From Candidatus Microthrix parvicella Bio17-1 (GTDB taxonomy: Bacteria > Actinomycetota > Acidimicrobiia > Acidimicrobiales > Microtrichaceae), in assembly GCF_000299415.1 (NCBI RefSeq), contig NZ_AMPG01000005.1, forward strand, positions 62,001 to 126,000: a stretch of 64,000 bases of DNA, given 5' to 3'. The position numbers and the translations under genes were made by a program. The notes beneath the pieces were generated by a model, which saw only the letters and a list, made by a program, of their open reading frames with translations, was not told where the DNA came from and did no database searches. Numbering within the stretch: the first letter of the stretch is position 1; the number at the start of each line of letters is the position of its first letter. This document shows positions 14,166 through 22,912 of this stretch, in pieces.

Positions 14166-16891
14166 CGACGGCCGGTGAACTGGCGGAGCACCTCCGACAA
14201 CTGGTGGTCGCCACCCTGGAGGACGTCGAACGCGCGCACCTGCCTGATTGGCGGATTCCCCGCTTCTTCGCCGGGCATCAGGTGGCCGCCGACGTGCGAG
14301 CCGACGTGTGTTTCACCCTGCATCACCTGGCCCGGGCCGGGGTCGGGGAGGTGGCCGGACGACCTCTCGACCAAATCCTGATCGGGTTGCTTGGCGACAT
14401 CGACGGCGCCGGTACCAACACGTTCTTCTCCTACCGCATCGCCGAGACATTGCTCGCACATGGCCGGTTCGACGGTAGCCCGCTGCTCCGCGCCATGAGC
14501 GATGCGCAGGTGGCTCAGGTGGCTCAGGCCGTCGACAGTTCGGACTGGCTGGAACTGCTCGACGCCGGAGTGCTGCCCCGGAACTACGCCGGGGTGCTGG
14601 CCCGCTGCGAGCTGAGGCGGGTGCACCTGGGGCTGGTGGACGACACCGCTCGGCTTGACGGGTTGGTGGAACGTGTCCGGGGAGTGGTTGGAGCCAACCC
14701 GTTGGGCGCCCTCGACGACTCCAATGATGGCATCGGGCGTTACGACATCTACACCGCCGACGTGTGGCTGTTCACCGAGCCGTTGGCCGACCGGCTTGGT
14801 GAGGTGTGGGAACGGGGGATGGCCCGAGCGCTCGACCTGGTGCTGGCTGTGGGGGACCGCCACGGCACGTCGGTGCCGTGGGGTCGCTCCACCGGCGACT
14901 TGTCGACGGCGCTCACCCTGGAGCTGGCGGCCTTCGCCATGAGTCGGCCTGAATCCAGGTCGGGCCGACACAATGAGCACCGTGCGCGGGATCCCCAGGA
15001 TGACCCGACCGGTTTCGGCCTCACCAACCCTGCCGTTTGGCTGCGCCGGGCCGTCGACGCCACCACCACGCTGCTCGACGGGTTCGACGATGGGGGACTC
15101 ACCACGGCGCACGCTTACCGCGCTCAGGATGCCTACCGGGGTCCGGAGCGGCGCCTGCAGCTGACGTTCGACCTGTTGGGCAAGATCGCATGGGCGGCCG
15201 CAGCGCTCGGCGACGTCGACCCTGACCTCACGCCGGCCTCAGCGAGGGAGGCCTACCCGCCGGTCGACCGGCTCGTCGCATTCGAAACCGGCCGCCCGGC
15301 CGGTGTGTGGGCCCACCGATCGGCCGGCGCAGGGTTTGCGGTGCCCTTCGTTGGTGCCACACGGAGCCACTATCTGCCTGCATTGCACCGACCGGGGCGT
15401 TGGGAGGTGCCTGTCGATCGCGACCTGCCCACCTGGACCCCGCTGGTGATCGACCGTCTGAAGCGGTTCACCGCCGGGGGTCTGCCCAACTCGGTGGAGC
15501 ATCGGGACGGCAGAGTGGTGGCCCGCTGGGAGTCCTTCATCGAGTCGGGCGCGGGCGTCGAGGGGGAGGAGGCGACGGCACCGCTGGCAGGAAGCCGAAC
15601 CATGGACCTTTCGGTCGAAGGGCGCACGATCGTGCTCCGCGACGACCTGACCTTCGACCGGCCGCCGGTTGCGGTCGGCGTGATGATCCCCGAGGTGGCC
15701 GACGTGCCGTTGACGGTCGAGTGGCAGGTCGACCGCGGCGAGGGTCAGGCCACCACCGTGCCGGTCGACGGGGTGTCGGAGTGGCGAAGTTCGTGGTCGG
15801 AGCTTGCCAAAGTGCACCAGTTGGACCTCACCCCGGCCCGTTCGCTGTCCTACTCTGTCAGGGTCACCCCGCTGATCCGGGCGGGCTCCACCGCGTTCGG
15901 AAGCCACTATCACCAGGCCCTCTACCCGGCGATGAGGGACCGGGTGGTGGAACGTCGATCGCCGGTGGGGTGGGACGCCGTCGACGACCCCGGGTTTCGC
16001 AGCATCGACCTGCTGCACCTGCACTGGCCGGAGTGGACCGCATTCGATGACCTCGACGAACACCGGCGCATCGTCGAGGCGTTGGACGATGCCGACATCC
16101 CCATCGTCTGGACGGCTCACAACCTGACCCCGCACGAGAAGCAGCCCGAGATCCACGATCCGATCTACCAACTCTGGGCGGGTGCGGTGGCTGGGGTCAT
16201 CCACCACAGCGCCTGGGGCGAGGCGCGCCTGCGCAGCCGCTACGACTTCGGCGCGGGCTGTGTGCACCGGGTGATTCCCCACGGCCATTTTGGGGCCACC
16301 TGGAACGCCACCGAGCCGCCCGATCGGGCCGAGGCCGAACGCCGCCTCGGCCTGTCACCGGCCGGTTTGCGGATCGGCATCGTGGGCGCGCCCCGGGCCG
16401 AAAAGCTGGTGCAGCAGGTGCTCGACGGCGTGGCCGCCTGCAGTCGCGATGACGTTCAGCTGGTGTGCTGGTCGCTTCGGGGTGACGAGCTGGTCCCGGA
16501 CGACCCCCGCATCCCCATCGCCGAGGCGTACCGCAACGTGGACGCCGCCCACTACGCCACACGGCTGGTGGCCTGCGACGTGTTGGCACTGGTCTTCGAC
16601 GAGGCGGGTGACATGTTGACCACCGGGGCGGCCGGTGACTCGGTGGGGTTCGGTCTGCCGACACTTCGATCGGAGTGGGGCTACCTCACCGAGCACCTGG
16701 GCGCTGCCGGACTGCCGGTGGGGCAGACCTCGGCGTCGATCGCGGCGGCGCTGGACTCGCTGACCGACGCCGACGTCGACCGCGCCCGGCGCGGGGCGCT
16801 GCGACGCCGCAAGGAACTCGACTGGAGCGTGCTGGCACCACTGACGGCCGACCTGTTCGATAACGTTCTGCGTCGGGGGACAACACCATGA
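14162..16891 (+). CDS. Polysaccharide-lyase-like toroid fused to a GT4-type glycosyltransferase
   Basis: The 909-residue protein has three parts. Residues about 1-460 are helical with IPRFFAGHQVAADVRADV, RYDIYTADVWLF and VPWGRSTGDLSTALTLELAAFA, recalling the (alpha/alpha) toroid of DUF2264/heparinase-like proteins. About 460-600 is beta-rich (SRTMDLSVEGRTIVLRDDL), like the sandwich of such lyases. About 610-909 is a glycosyltransferase: IDLLHLHWPEW, PIVWTAHNLTPHEK, IPHGHFG, RIGIVGAPRAEKLVQQVLDG and an acidic C-terminal VFDEAGDMLTTGAAGDSVGFGLP in the donor site. No signal peptide is seen, so it should be cytosolic. Start chosen by coupling to the micro-ORF; GTG at 14105 is the alternative. The stop overlaps the next ATG. 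Confidence 0.75.
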   Translation: MTTAGELAEHLRQLVVATLEDVERAHLPDWRIPRFFAGHQVAADVRADVCFTLHHLARAGVGEVAGRPLDQILIGLLGDIDGAGTNTFFSYRIAETLLAHGRFDGSPLLRAMSDAQVAQVAQAVDSSDWLELLDAGVLPRNYAGVLARCELRRVHLGLVDDTARLDGLVERVRGVVGANPLGALDDSNDGIGRYDIYTADVWLFTEPLADRLGEVWERGMARALDLVLAVGDRHGTSVPWGRSTGDLSTALTLELAAFAMSRPESRSGRHNEHRARDPQDDPTGFGLTNPAVWLRRAVDATTTLLDGFDDGGLTTAHAYRAQDAYRGPERRLQLTFDLLGKIAWAAAALGDVDPDLTPASAREAYPPVDRLVAFETGRPAGVWAHRSAGAGFAVPFVGATRSHYLPALHRPGRWEVPVDRDLPTWTPLVIDRLKRFTAGGLPNSVEHRDGRVVARWESFIESGAGVEGEEATAPLAGSRTMDLSVEGRTIVLRDDLTFDRPPVAVGVMIPEVADVPLTVEWQVDRGEGQATTVPVDGVSEWRSSWSELAKVHQLDLTPARSLSYSVRVTPLIRAGSTAFGSHYHQALYPAMRDRVVERRSPVGWDAVDDPGFRSIDLLHLHWPEWTAFDDLDEHRRIVEALDDADIPIVWTAHNLTPHEKQPEIHDPIYQLWAGAVAGVIHHSAWGEARLRSRYDFGAGCVHRVIPHGHFGATWNATEPPDRAEAERRLGLSPAGLRIGIVGAPRAEKLVQQVLDGVAACSRDDVQLVCWSLRGDELVPDDPRIPIAEAYRNVDAAHYATRLVACDVLALVFDEAGDMLTTGAAGDSVGFGLPTLRSEWGYLTEHLGAAGLPVGQTSASIAAALDSLTDADVDRARRGALRRRKELDWSVLAPLTADLFDNVLRRGTTP

Positions 16892-18006
16892 CCGCAACAA
16901 CGAACGCAGGCCACCGGCGGTGGCTGCCGATGATGGCGCTCGCCGTCCTGCTGGGCACCACCTTGGCAACCCTGGCACCCGCCACGGCGCAGGCGGCTGA
17001 ACCCGTGCCAGAACCCGGGTTCTGCGGTCCGGTCACCGGCTTCGCCGTGGTGTGGCTCGCCGATCCGATCGACCAGGCGACCTACGAGCTCCAATTGTCC
17101 GACGGTCAGGCCGCGTTCGATGCGGCCTACGCCTCGCTCGGCCCCGACGATCCTGCGCCCGGTTTGCTCCAGGAGGGCCTGGCCGCATTTCCATCCGTGC
17201 TGGCCCGCTTGACCGACGCGGTCGCCGCCGCCGGAGGCAACTACCTCGACGTCCCCGAGCCCACCCGGGCGGTGTATCGCCAGGACATCACCACCTTCAT
17301 CAACCGCACCCTGGCCTACATCGAGCCGTATTGCAGCCCACCGGCCCCGGCGGGCGCCCTGTTTGGGCCGTGCACCTTCGGCCCGGTCTCCCTGCCGACG
17401 TTGCTTGGCGTGAACACGACCGGACGGCCGGTGACCGCCACGGTCGACGGTAGGGAGTACCAGCTCGTGCCCCACGATGACACCACGGATTTGGTGATCA
17501 TCGAGGTTCCTCAAGGAGCTTCCGAGGGTGACGTCCTGCTCGATGGGGTGCCTGCCAGGGTGGCCGGGATCGGGTGTTCAAGCATCGCCGATGACGTTGA
17601 CACGACTGGATTTGGAAATCTGGTGAAGGCGGACTTCGTGCCCGGCTGCTCGTCGCCGGCGACTCAGTCCACCCTCTCGCTCGATCCCAACAAGACGTTG
17701 CTGGACTCGGTCGGGCTTCCCGGCATCTACGGCGGGGGCGCCGCCCCCTTTGACCTGACCGTCGAGGTCGACGGCGTCACCAAGGTGGTGCCCATGCCGG
17801 AGGGTCAACAGATCAACCTGGACGCCGACGCCAAGGTACCCGTCGTGACGGTCGGCGGTGAGACTGTGGACGTGACGGTGCGGCCCGCATCGTGTCCCGA
17901 CGCGCCGTCCAGCGACGGTGACGGCGCCTCCAACGACGACCGGGGTGCGGCCGCCAACGATGCGGCGCCCACGGCCACGCCGCTGTCACCCAGGTTCACC
18001 GGCTGA
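16888..18006 (+). CDS. Secreted protein of unknown function
   Basis: The 372-residue product has a clear signal peptide (residues 1-36: RR, a hydrophobic core, then ATAQAAEP). The mature part has no recognised domain. It contains an acidic, alanine-rich helical region (about 55-135), then beta-rich repeats with six or more cysteines (for example FGPCTFGPVSL, GIGCSSIADD, FVPGCSSP and RPASCPD). A low-complexity aspartate/alanine-rich tail (about 335-372) ends the chain. The ATGA overlap with the lyase/glycosyltransferase fusion gene points to a shared envelope- or polysaccharide-related role. No close family comes to mind. Confidence 0.75.
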   Translation: MTATTNAGHRRWLPMMALAVLLGTTLATLAPATAQAAEPVPEPGFCGPVTGFAVVWLADPIDQATYELQLSDGQAAFDAAYASLGPDDPAPGLLQEGLAAFPSVLARLTDAVAAAGGNYLDVPEPTRAVYRQDITTFINRTLAYIEPYCSPPAPAGALFGPCTFGPVSLPTLLGVNTTGRPVTATVDGREYQLVPHDDTTDLVIIEVPQGASEGDVLLDGVPARVAGIGCSSIADDVDTTGFGNLVKADFVPGCSSPATQSTLSLDPNKTLLDSVGLPGIYGGGAAPFDLTVEVDGVTKVVPMPEGQQINLDADAKVPVVTVGGETVDVTVRPASCPDAPSSDGDGASNDDRGAAANDAAPTATPLSPRFTG

Positions 18007-18026
18007 GCACAGCCCGGCGGTGCCTC

Positions 18027-19268
18027 CTACCGCTTGGCCTGCTGCCCGAACATCACGCCGGCCACCCGGCGGATCTGTATCTCCTCGGAGCCCTCGGTGA
18101 TGCGATAGCGACGGTGGTGCCGGTAGATGTGTTCAAACGGCAGATGTCGGGTGTAGCCCATGCCGCCGCACGTCTGCATGGCCTGGTCGGCGGCGTTACA
18201 CACCAGCCGGTTGGCCCGGTAGTTACACATCGACACCTCTGAGGTCACCTCAAGGGCGCCGTGGCGATCCATGCGCCAGGCGGTCTGACGAATCAATGCC
18301 CGCAGCATGGCGGCTTCGGTGTGCAGCTCGGCCAACGGAAACTGGATGGCCTGGTTCTTCCACAGCGGACGGCCAAACGGCTGACGCTCTGTTGCGTACC
18401 TGGCCGCCTCGTCGATGCAGTACTGCGCCGCGCCCAAGCTGGAGGCCGCCTGACGGATGCGGTTCTCGTGCACGAAGATGTTGGCCAGTTCCAGACCCCT
18501 GCCCACCTCCCCAAAGACCGCGTCCTCACCGACGACCACATCGGTGAAGTGAACGTCCGGGTGATCGGTGGGCATGTTGAAGGTCCACCAGTAGGTGCCG
18601 ATCTTCACCCCGGCGGTTGCGGTGGGCACGATGAAGCAGGTGATGCCGTCGGCGTCGCCGGCCGCGCCGCCCGTCCTCGCAAACACCATGTCGTGGGTGG
18701 CCCGGTGCATGCCGGTGTTGAACCGCTTCGTACCGTTGATCACCCATGAGCCGCCGCGGCGCACCGCCTTGGTGTCGAGGAAGGTGGCGTCGCTGCCGTG
18801 ACCGGGTTCGGTCAGACCGAACGCCACCAGGTGCGTGCGGTTGAACGCACCGTCGATGAACTCGGCCTGCTGGGCCTCGGTCCCCTTGGCCAGCATCATC
18901 AGGATGAATGGAAAGTTGCCGACCACCGACGTCTCGTTCTGAAGGTCGTTGTGTAGACCCAGGCCACGGGCTGCCAGATGCTCGCGGATGACCGCCATAT
19001 CCAGGTTGGACCCACCCCTGCCGCCCACCACCTCGGGCAGGGCGTAGCGAAGGTGACCGGCGGCGTCGGCCCGACGCATCATCTCGACGAGCAGTGCCTC
19101 CCACTCTGGGCGGGGCAGCCCGTCGTTGTCCCAGTCGGTGCGGGCGTGCTCGCGCCGATGGTCGAAGTACTCGATGTTCTCGGCCTCGAGCGGCGCGATC
19201 TCCGCTTCGATGAACTCGTCGAGTTCACCCAGATAGGCGACCAGATCGGACGGCAGATCAAAATCCAT
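18027..19268 (-). CDS. Acyl-CoA dehydrogenase of the LvaC/ACAD11 type
   Basis: The 413-residue protein has the acyl-CoA dehydrogenase fold: YALPEVVGGRGGSNLDMAVIREHL, FGLTEPGHGSDATFLDTKA, WVINGTKRFNTGMHRATHDMVF, and the C-terminal helix RITEGSEEIQIRRVAGVMFG. In the LvaABC system of Pseudomonas putida the C protein turns a 4-phosphohydroxyacyl-CoA into the enoyl/3-hydroxyacyl form, and mammalian ACAD10/11 fuse this domain with the kinase encoded next door. Here it is the last gene of a three-gene unit, its ATG overlapping the kinase stop by one base. The substrate is inferred from context. Confidence 0.88.
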   Translation of the reverse strand: MDFDLPSDLVAYLGELDEFIEAEIAPLEAENIEYFDHRREHARTDWDNDGLPRPEWEALLVEMMRRADAAGHLRYALPEVVGGRGGSNLDMAVIREHLAARGLGLHNDLQNETSVVGNFPFILMMLAKGTEAQQAEFIDGAFNRTHLVAFGLTEPGHGSDATFLDTKAVRRGGSWVINGTKRFNTGMHRATHDMVFARTGGAAGDADGITCFIVPTATAGVKIGTYWWTFNMPTDHPDVHFTDVVVGEDAVFGEVGRGLELANIFVHENRIRQAASSLGAAQYCIDEAARYATERQPFGRPLWKNQAIQFPLAELHTEAAMLRALIRQTAWRMDRHGALEVTSEVSMCNYRANRLVCNAADQAMQTCGGMGYTRHLPFEHIYRHHRRYRITEGSEEIQIRRVAGVMFGQQAKR

Positions 19269-20296
19269 CAGAAGCACTCCTCGGGTACGGCGGGGTCGAT
19301 CAGGTTGAGCAGGTCGTACTCCAACTCGACCACGCGTCGGCCGCCGGCCGCCAGCACGATCGAGTCGCTCATGCCGGCGCTGAACGCCGCCGCCTGAGCG
19401 GCCAGGCCACAGGCCCACCAGGCGGTGCGGGCGGCCAGCCACCACCGAAACGCGTCATGGCGCCAGTCGCCACCTCCGGCCTCGTACGCGCCACGCAGTG
19501 CCTCCAGGGAACCAAACCCGCCCACCGTCAGGTGGTCGTTGCCAAAACGCCACGTGCGAAGACACAGGTAGGCGAGATCCTCCATTGGGTCGCCGACGTG
19601 GGCCAGTTCCCAGTCGAGCACGGCACTCAGCCGACCCTGGTCCACCAGCAGGTTCCCATTGCGAAAGTCAGCGTGGACGATCGCTTGGCGGGGAGGCATC
19701 GACGGCCGGTGTCGCCGAAGCCACTCGACGCCGAGGCGTATGGCGGGGTGCGGATCGGGAAGTTGGTCCAGGCTGCTCGTCAGGCGGTCGCAGTAGTCGC
19801 CGAATGTGTCACGCGTGCTCAGCCGGTCGAGTTCCGGGGGCGCGGCTCCTGCGGGGATGCGGTGGAGGTTGGCCAGTGCGGTGCCGCAATCCCGGGCGAG
19901 TGCCTCGCCGCTCTTCAGCTCGGCGGTCGAGCGCAACACCTGGCGGGGGATCGACAGGCCCGGTGCCCTGCTGAGCACCATGACCGGTCGATCAATGCCG
20001 GGAGCCGAGTTCGATGCCGCATACACCTGCGCCACGGGCACACCCTCGGTGGCCGTCAGCATGATCAGCGACGCCTCGGTGACCGCCGGCATGGTCGTCA
20101 GGATGCCACCGCCAACCTGGGCGACCGCCGGGGTGGTCTCGCCGCCCTCGGTCACGTCGACGAACAGGGTCGCCCGTTGGGCGCCCACCGATGCGGTTCC
20201 GGTCACCGTGACGGTCGGGTCGTCCCAGTGCCGGCCGACGCACAGTTCGGCCAACGCCACCTCGAGCGCCCCAGGTGGCCCACCGGCTTCCTTCAC
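19268..20296 (-). CDS. APH-type phosphotransferase of the LvaA/ACAD11 kinase type
   Basis: The 342-residue kinase shows the aminoglycoside/choline phosphotransferase pattern. A nucleotide-lobe MVLSRAPGLSIPRQVL comes first. The catalytic Brenner motif is IVHADFRNGNLLVD (about residues 215-228, HxDxxxxN), followed by the metal-binding AVLDWELAHVGDPMEDLAYLCLR. The DWE-GDP-DLAYL wording is typical of the branch linked to acyl-CoA dehydrogenases rather than antibiotic resistance. It likely phosphorylates the 4-hydroxyl of 4-hydroxyacyl-CoA together with the small DUF6285 protein. The GTG start overlaps the DUF6285 stop by four bases. Confidence 0.88.
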   Translation of the reverse strand: MKEAGGPPGALEVALAELCVGRHWDDPTVTVTGTASVGAQRATLFVDVTEGGETTPAVAQVGGGILTTMPAVTEASLIMLTATEGVPVAQVYAASNSAPGIDRPVMVLSRAPGLSIPRQVLRSTAELKSGEALARDCGTALANLHRIPAGAAPPELDRLSTRDTFGDYCDRLTSSLDQLPDPHPAIRLGVEWLRRHRPSMPPRQAIVHADFRNGNLLVDQGRLSAVLDWELAHVGDPMEDLAYLCLRTWRFGNDHLTVGGFGSLEALRGAYEAGGGDWRHDAFRWWLAARTAWWACGLAAQAAAFSAGMSDSIVLAAGGRRVVELEYDLLNLIDPAVPEECF

Positions 20297-20676
20297 GCCC
20301 GTTCGCTGCCCGCCGCGCCAGGGTCGTGCAGATACGACGGCTTCGAGATCGCCAGGCGCCGCTCCACATCCAGACGCAGGATCGGCAACGCCCGCACTGC
20401 GAACTCCTCGTCGTGCTCGCGCAGACGGTCGTCGAGCAGCGCCGGCAGGTTGTGCCCGCTCACGCCGGCGCCGACCCGGTCGGTGAGTAACGCCCTGAGC
20501 TGCTCGTCGACCTCGCCGGGGCCGGGGGAGGCCAACTCCCGGGCCAGGATGGTGCACAGGTTGGCCACCACCCGGGCGGAGTGCCTCGGCCCGCCCGAGA
20601 CGTTCGGCACCACCTGATCGGCCAGCGTCGCAGCCATCGCCCGCAGGAGCGCCTCCGCGCTCGGCTGATCCCCCAT
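20293..20676 (-). CDS. DUF6285 (LvaB-like) small partner protein
   Basis: The 127-residue protein is mostly helical and shows the family features: an opening PSAEALLRAMAATLADQVVP, a central HSARVVANLCTILARELAS helix, and a closing RRLAISKPSYL. In P. putida the equivalent small protein LvaB is needed for activity of the kinase LvaA. It is the first gene of the unit here. The ATG at 20676 is supported by a TACATT hexamer 6 bases before it; longer in-frame starts reach into the shared intergenic region. Confidence 0.82.
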   Translation of the reverse strand: MGDQPSAEALLRAMAATLADQVVPNVSGGPRHSARVVANLCTILARELASPGPGEVDEQLRALLTDRVGAGVSGHNLPALLDDRLREHDEEFAVRALPILRLDVERRLAISKPSYLHDPGAAGSERA

Positions 20677-20682
20677 GCCCGG

Positions 20683-20688
20683 AATGTA
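20683..20688 (-). promoter_or_regulatory. Leaderless -10 element of the LvaBAC-like operon
   Basis: TACATT on the minus strand ends 6 bases before the DUF6285 ATG. Confidence 0.5.
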
Positions 20689-20735
20689 TCGGAGGCCATC
20701 GCGCCGGGGGAACCAACTGAAACCGGGCAGCCGGG

Positions 20736-20763
20736 TTGCAACCTTGACCAACCCGGGTACTGT
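20736..20763 (+). promoter_or_regulatory. Candidate promoter of the NuoF-like gene
   Basis: TTGCAA (20736-20741), a 16-base spacer and TACTGT (20758-20763) would start transcription near 20770, about 90 bases before the GTG at 20862. Confidence 0.45.
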
Positions 20764-20767
20764 CGAG

Positions 20768-20836
20768 TCAGCCGGTTGCGCCGACTCCGGGAATCCCGTC
20801 GAAATCGTCGGGCACCGCAGTTGTCCAACCGGCTGA
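20768..20836 (+). promoter_or_regulatory. Long-range inverted repeat in the nuoF leader
   Basis: TCAGCCGGTTG (20768-20778) and CAACCGGCTGA (20826-20836) are a perfect 11-bp inverted repeat starting at the predicted transcription start. A smaller nested pair (CCGAC/GTCGG) lies inside the 47-base spacer. The leader RNA could fold into a closed multi-stem structure that ends about 25 bases before the gene. Confidence 0.4.
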
Positions 20837-20861
20837 AACCATCGACTCAAGGAGACCGCCT

Positions 20862-22817
20862 GTGTCCACCGCCCAACGTTCCACGGTCAGCCGGGTGCTC
20901 GATGCAGCCCCCGTCGAGAGCTTCGATGCCTACGTCGCCGCCGGGGGCGGCGCCGGCCTGGCCGCAGCGGCCGGCATGGATCCCACCGAGGTCATCGCCG
21001 TCATCAAGGCCGCGGGGCTACGCGGCCGGGGCGGCGCCGGATTTCCCACCGGCGTGAAATGGCAGACGGTGCTGGGCAACGAGTCGTTCACGGCCCCCAC
21101 CTCGGTGGTGGTCAACGCAGCGGAGGGCGAGCCGGGAACGTTCAAAGACCGCACCCTGCTGCGCACCAACCCGTACCGGGTGTTGGAAGGTGCGCTGATT
21201 GCCGCCTACGCCGTGTCTTCGCCCCGGGTGGTGGTGGCCATGAAGGGTTCGTTCGAGCACGAACTGAAGCGGGTCCGCTCAGCCATCGATGAGTTTCAGG
21301 CGAACAAGGTGGCCACCGACGTGAACATCACGGTGGTGGAGGGGCCCGACAGCTACCTGTTCGGTGAGGAGACCGGGTTGCTGGAGGTCATCGATGGGCG
21401 GGGCCCATTCCCCCGTGTGGCACCGCCGTACCGGCGCGGCATCGAACCCCAGGACCGCAATCGCGAGCGCAACATGGCATCCAACGTGCAGTTGGCCACC
21501 GAGACGGGCAGCGCCGAGTCGCCTGCACTGGCCAACAACGTGGAGACGCTCGCCCACGTCGCTCAGATCCTGGCCCACGGCCCCGAGTGGTTCCGCGAGT
21601 TGGGCACCGAGGCATCGCCCGGAACGTTCGTTGCCACCGTCTCGGGAGACACCGCTCGCGCCGGGGTGGGGGAGTTCCCGATGGGTGTCACCCTCCAAGC
21701 CGTGATCGACGATCTGGGCGGCCCGCCCAAGGAACAACACCGCTACGTGGCCGCCGTCTCCGGCACCGCCAACGCCATGGTGCCCGCAGACCGCTTCGAC
21801 ACCCCGGTCACCTACGAGGATATGCGCACGATCGGTTCGGGAATGGGCTCGGCCGGCTTTCTGGTGTTCGACGAACGAACCGACCTGGTGGCCGTCGCCG
21901 CCGGCATCGCCCACTTTCTGGCCGTCGAGAGCTGCGGCCAGTGCGAGCCGTGCAAGAGCGACGGTGCGACCATCAGCACCCACCTGGACACGATCCTGGC
22001 CAACGACGGCTCGCCCCGCACGCTGGCGGCGCTGTCCAGCCTCTCGAAGACCGTGTCCAACGGGGCACGGTGTGGGCTTGGTCGCCAGCAGGAGGACGTC
22101 ACCGCCGGCGCGCTCAGGTTGTTGCAGACCGAGTTCCGCGAGCACGTCGAGGGACGCCGGCCGAAGGTACAACGAGTGCTGATCGCCCCGATCGCCGACA
22201 TCGCCGGCGACGAGGTGGTGCTCGACGGCCGCTACGCCGACAAGAACCTCGACTGGAGCCACGGCGGCGCCGATTCGGGAGAGACCCCGGTGGACCGCCT
22301 CCGGGGCGCCAGCCCCGAGGTGCTCGAGGCCTCCGAGGAGCGGCCGGAGGCCCCCGCCGTATCCGTCGACGAGGGCAAGGGCTACCCGTTCGAGCTCTTG
22401 GACACCGCCCACCAGGCCATGCGGACCTCGCTCGACAACGCCAAGGCCACGGAGGGAGACGAGCGGATGGCGCACCTGGACCGCTTGGAGCGGGTGCTGG
22501 CCATCTATCTCGACGTCGGCCAGCGCATTCTGTTTCCGATGTTGCGCCGCGTGGCGTCGGTACCCGGCGATGACGCCGCCTGGACCGCGGCCTACGACGC
22601 CGACCTTGCGGAGCAGTGCCTGACGCAGGTGCGGGACGCCCGCGGCGAGGGCACGCTCGATGAGGTGACCGCCGACATCGAGGCACTGATCGCCGAGGAG
22701 GAGATGGTGGTGGAGCCACTGCTCAGCCGCCATCTCAGCGACGCTGACATCGAGGAGTTGGGCAGGGCGATGCAGGCAACCATCGACTTCGACCTGGAAC
22801 GTGGCGCTCCCGAATAG
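20862..22817 (+). CDS. nuoF: NuoF-like NADH-binding subunit with a hemerythrin-like C-terminal domain
   Basis: Residues about 1-430 are a complete NuoF: GLRGRGGAGFPTGVKW (FMN/NADH loop), VVNAAEGEPGTFKDRTLL, FGEETGLLEVIDGRGPFPR, and the N3 cluster ligands SCGQCEPC plus a later cysteine in NGARCGLGR. Residues about 500-651 are extra: a helical domain with HQAMRTSLDNAK, YLDVGQRILFPMLRR and EEEMVVEPLLSRHL that follows the hemerythrin layout, but most metal-ligand positions are replaced. No nuoE, nuoG or other complex I gene is adjacent, so it probably serves a separate NADH-dependent electron transfer. The GTG start has AAGGAGA upstream. Confidence 0.85.
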   Translation: MSTAQRSTVSRVLDAAPVESFDAYVAAGGGAGLAAAAGMDPTEVIAVIKAAGLRGRGGAGFPTGVKWQTVLGNESFTAPTSVVVNAAEGEPGTFKDRTLLRTNPYRVLEGALIAAYAVSSPRVVVAMKGSFEHELKRVRSAIDEFQANKVATDVNITVVEGPDSYLFGEETGLLEVIDGRGPFPRVAPPYRRGIEPQDRNRERNMASNVQLATETGSAESPALANNVETLAHVAQILAHGPEWFRELGTEASPGTFVATVSGDTARAGVGEFPMGVTLQAVIDDLGGPPKEQHRYVAAVSGTANAMVPADRFDTPVTYEDMRTIGSGMGSAGFLVFDERTDLVAVAAGIAHFLAVESCGQCEPCKSDGATISTHLDTILANDGSPRTLAALSSLSKTVSNGARCGLGRQQEDVTAGALRLLQTEFREHVEGRRPKVQRVLIAPIADIAGDEVVLDGRYADKNLDWSHGGADSGETPVDRLRGASPEVLEASEERPEAPAVSVDEGKGYPFELLDTAHQAMRTSLDNAKATEGDERMAHLDRLERVLAIYLDVGQRILFPMLRRVASVPGDDAAWTAAYDADLAEQCLTQVRDARGEGTLDEVTADIEALIAEEEMVVEPLLSRHLSDADIEELGRAMQATIDFDLERGAPE

Positions 22818-22912
22818 AGCCGCCGAGCGCCCGGCAGTAGCGTCGCCTGCGGGCCGCCGTGAGCGGCCCCGGCGCCGATGTGCGGCGCCCGACATGCAAC
22901 CGAGGAGCCACC

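Noticed and set aside
19268-20296. Aminoglycoside-resistance kinase
   Set aside because: The kinase has the acyl-CoA-dehydrogenase-linked wording and is translationally coupled to such a dehydrogenase and DUF6285, so a resistance role is unlikely.
21279-22895. Long minus-strand open frame (538 codons) opposite the NuoF-like gene
   Set aside because: Shadow of a strongly supported gene; composition is typical of antisense GC-rich frames.
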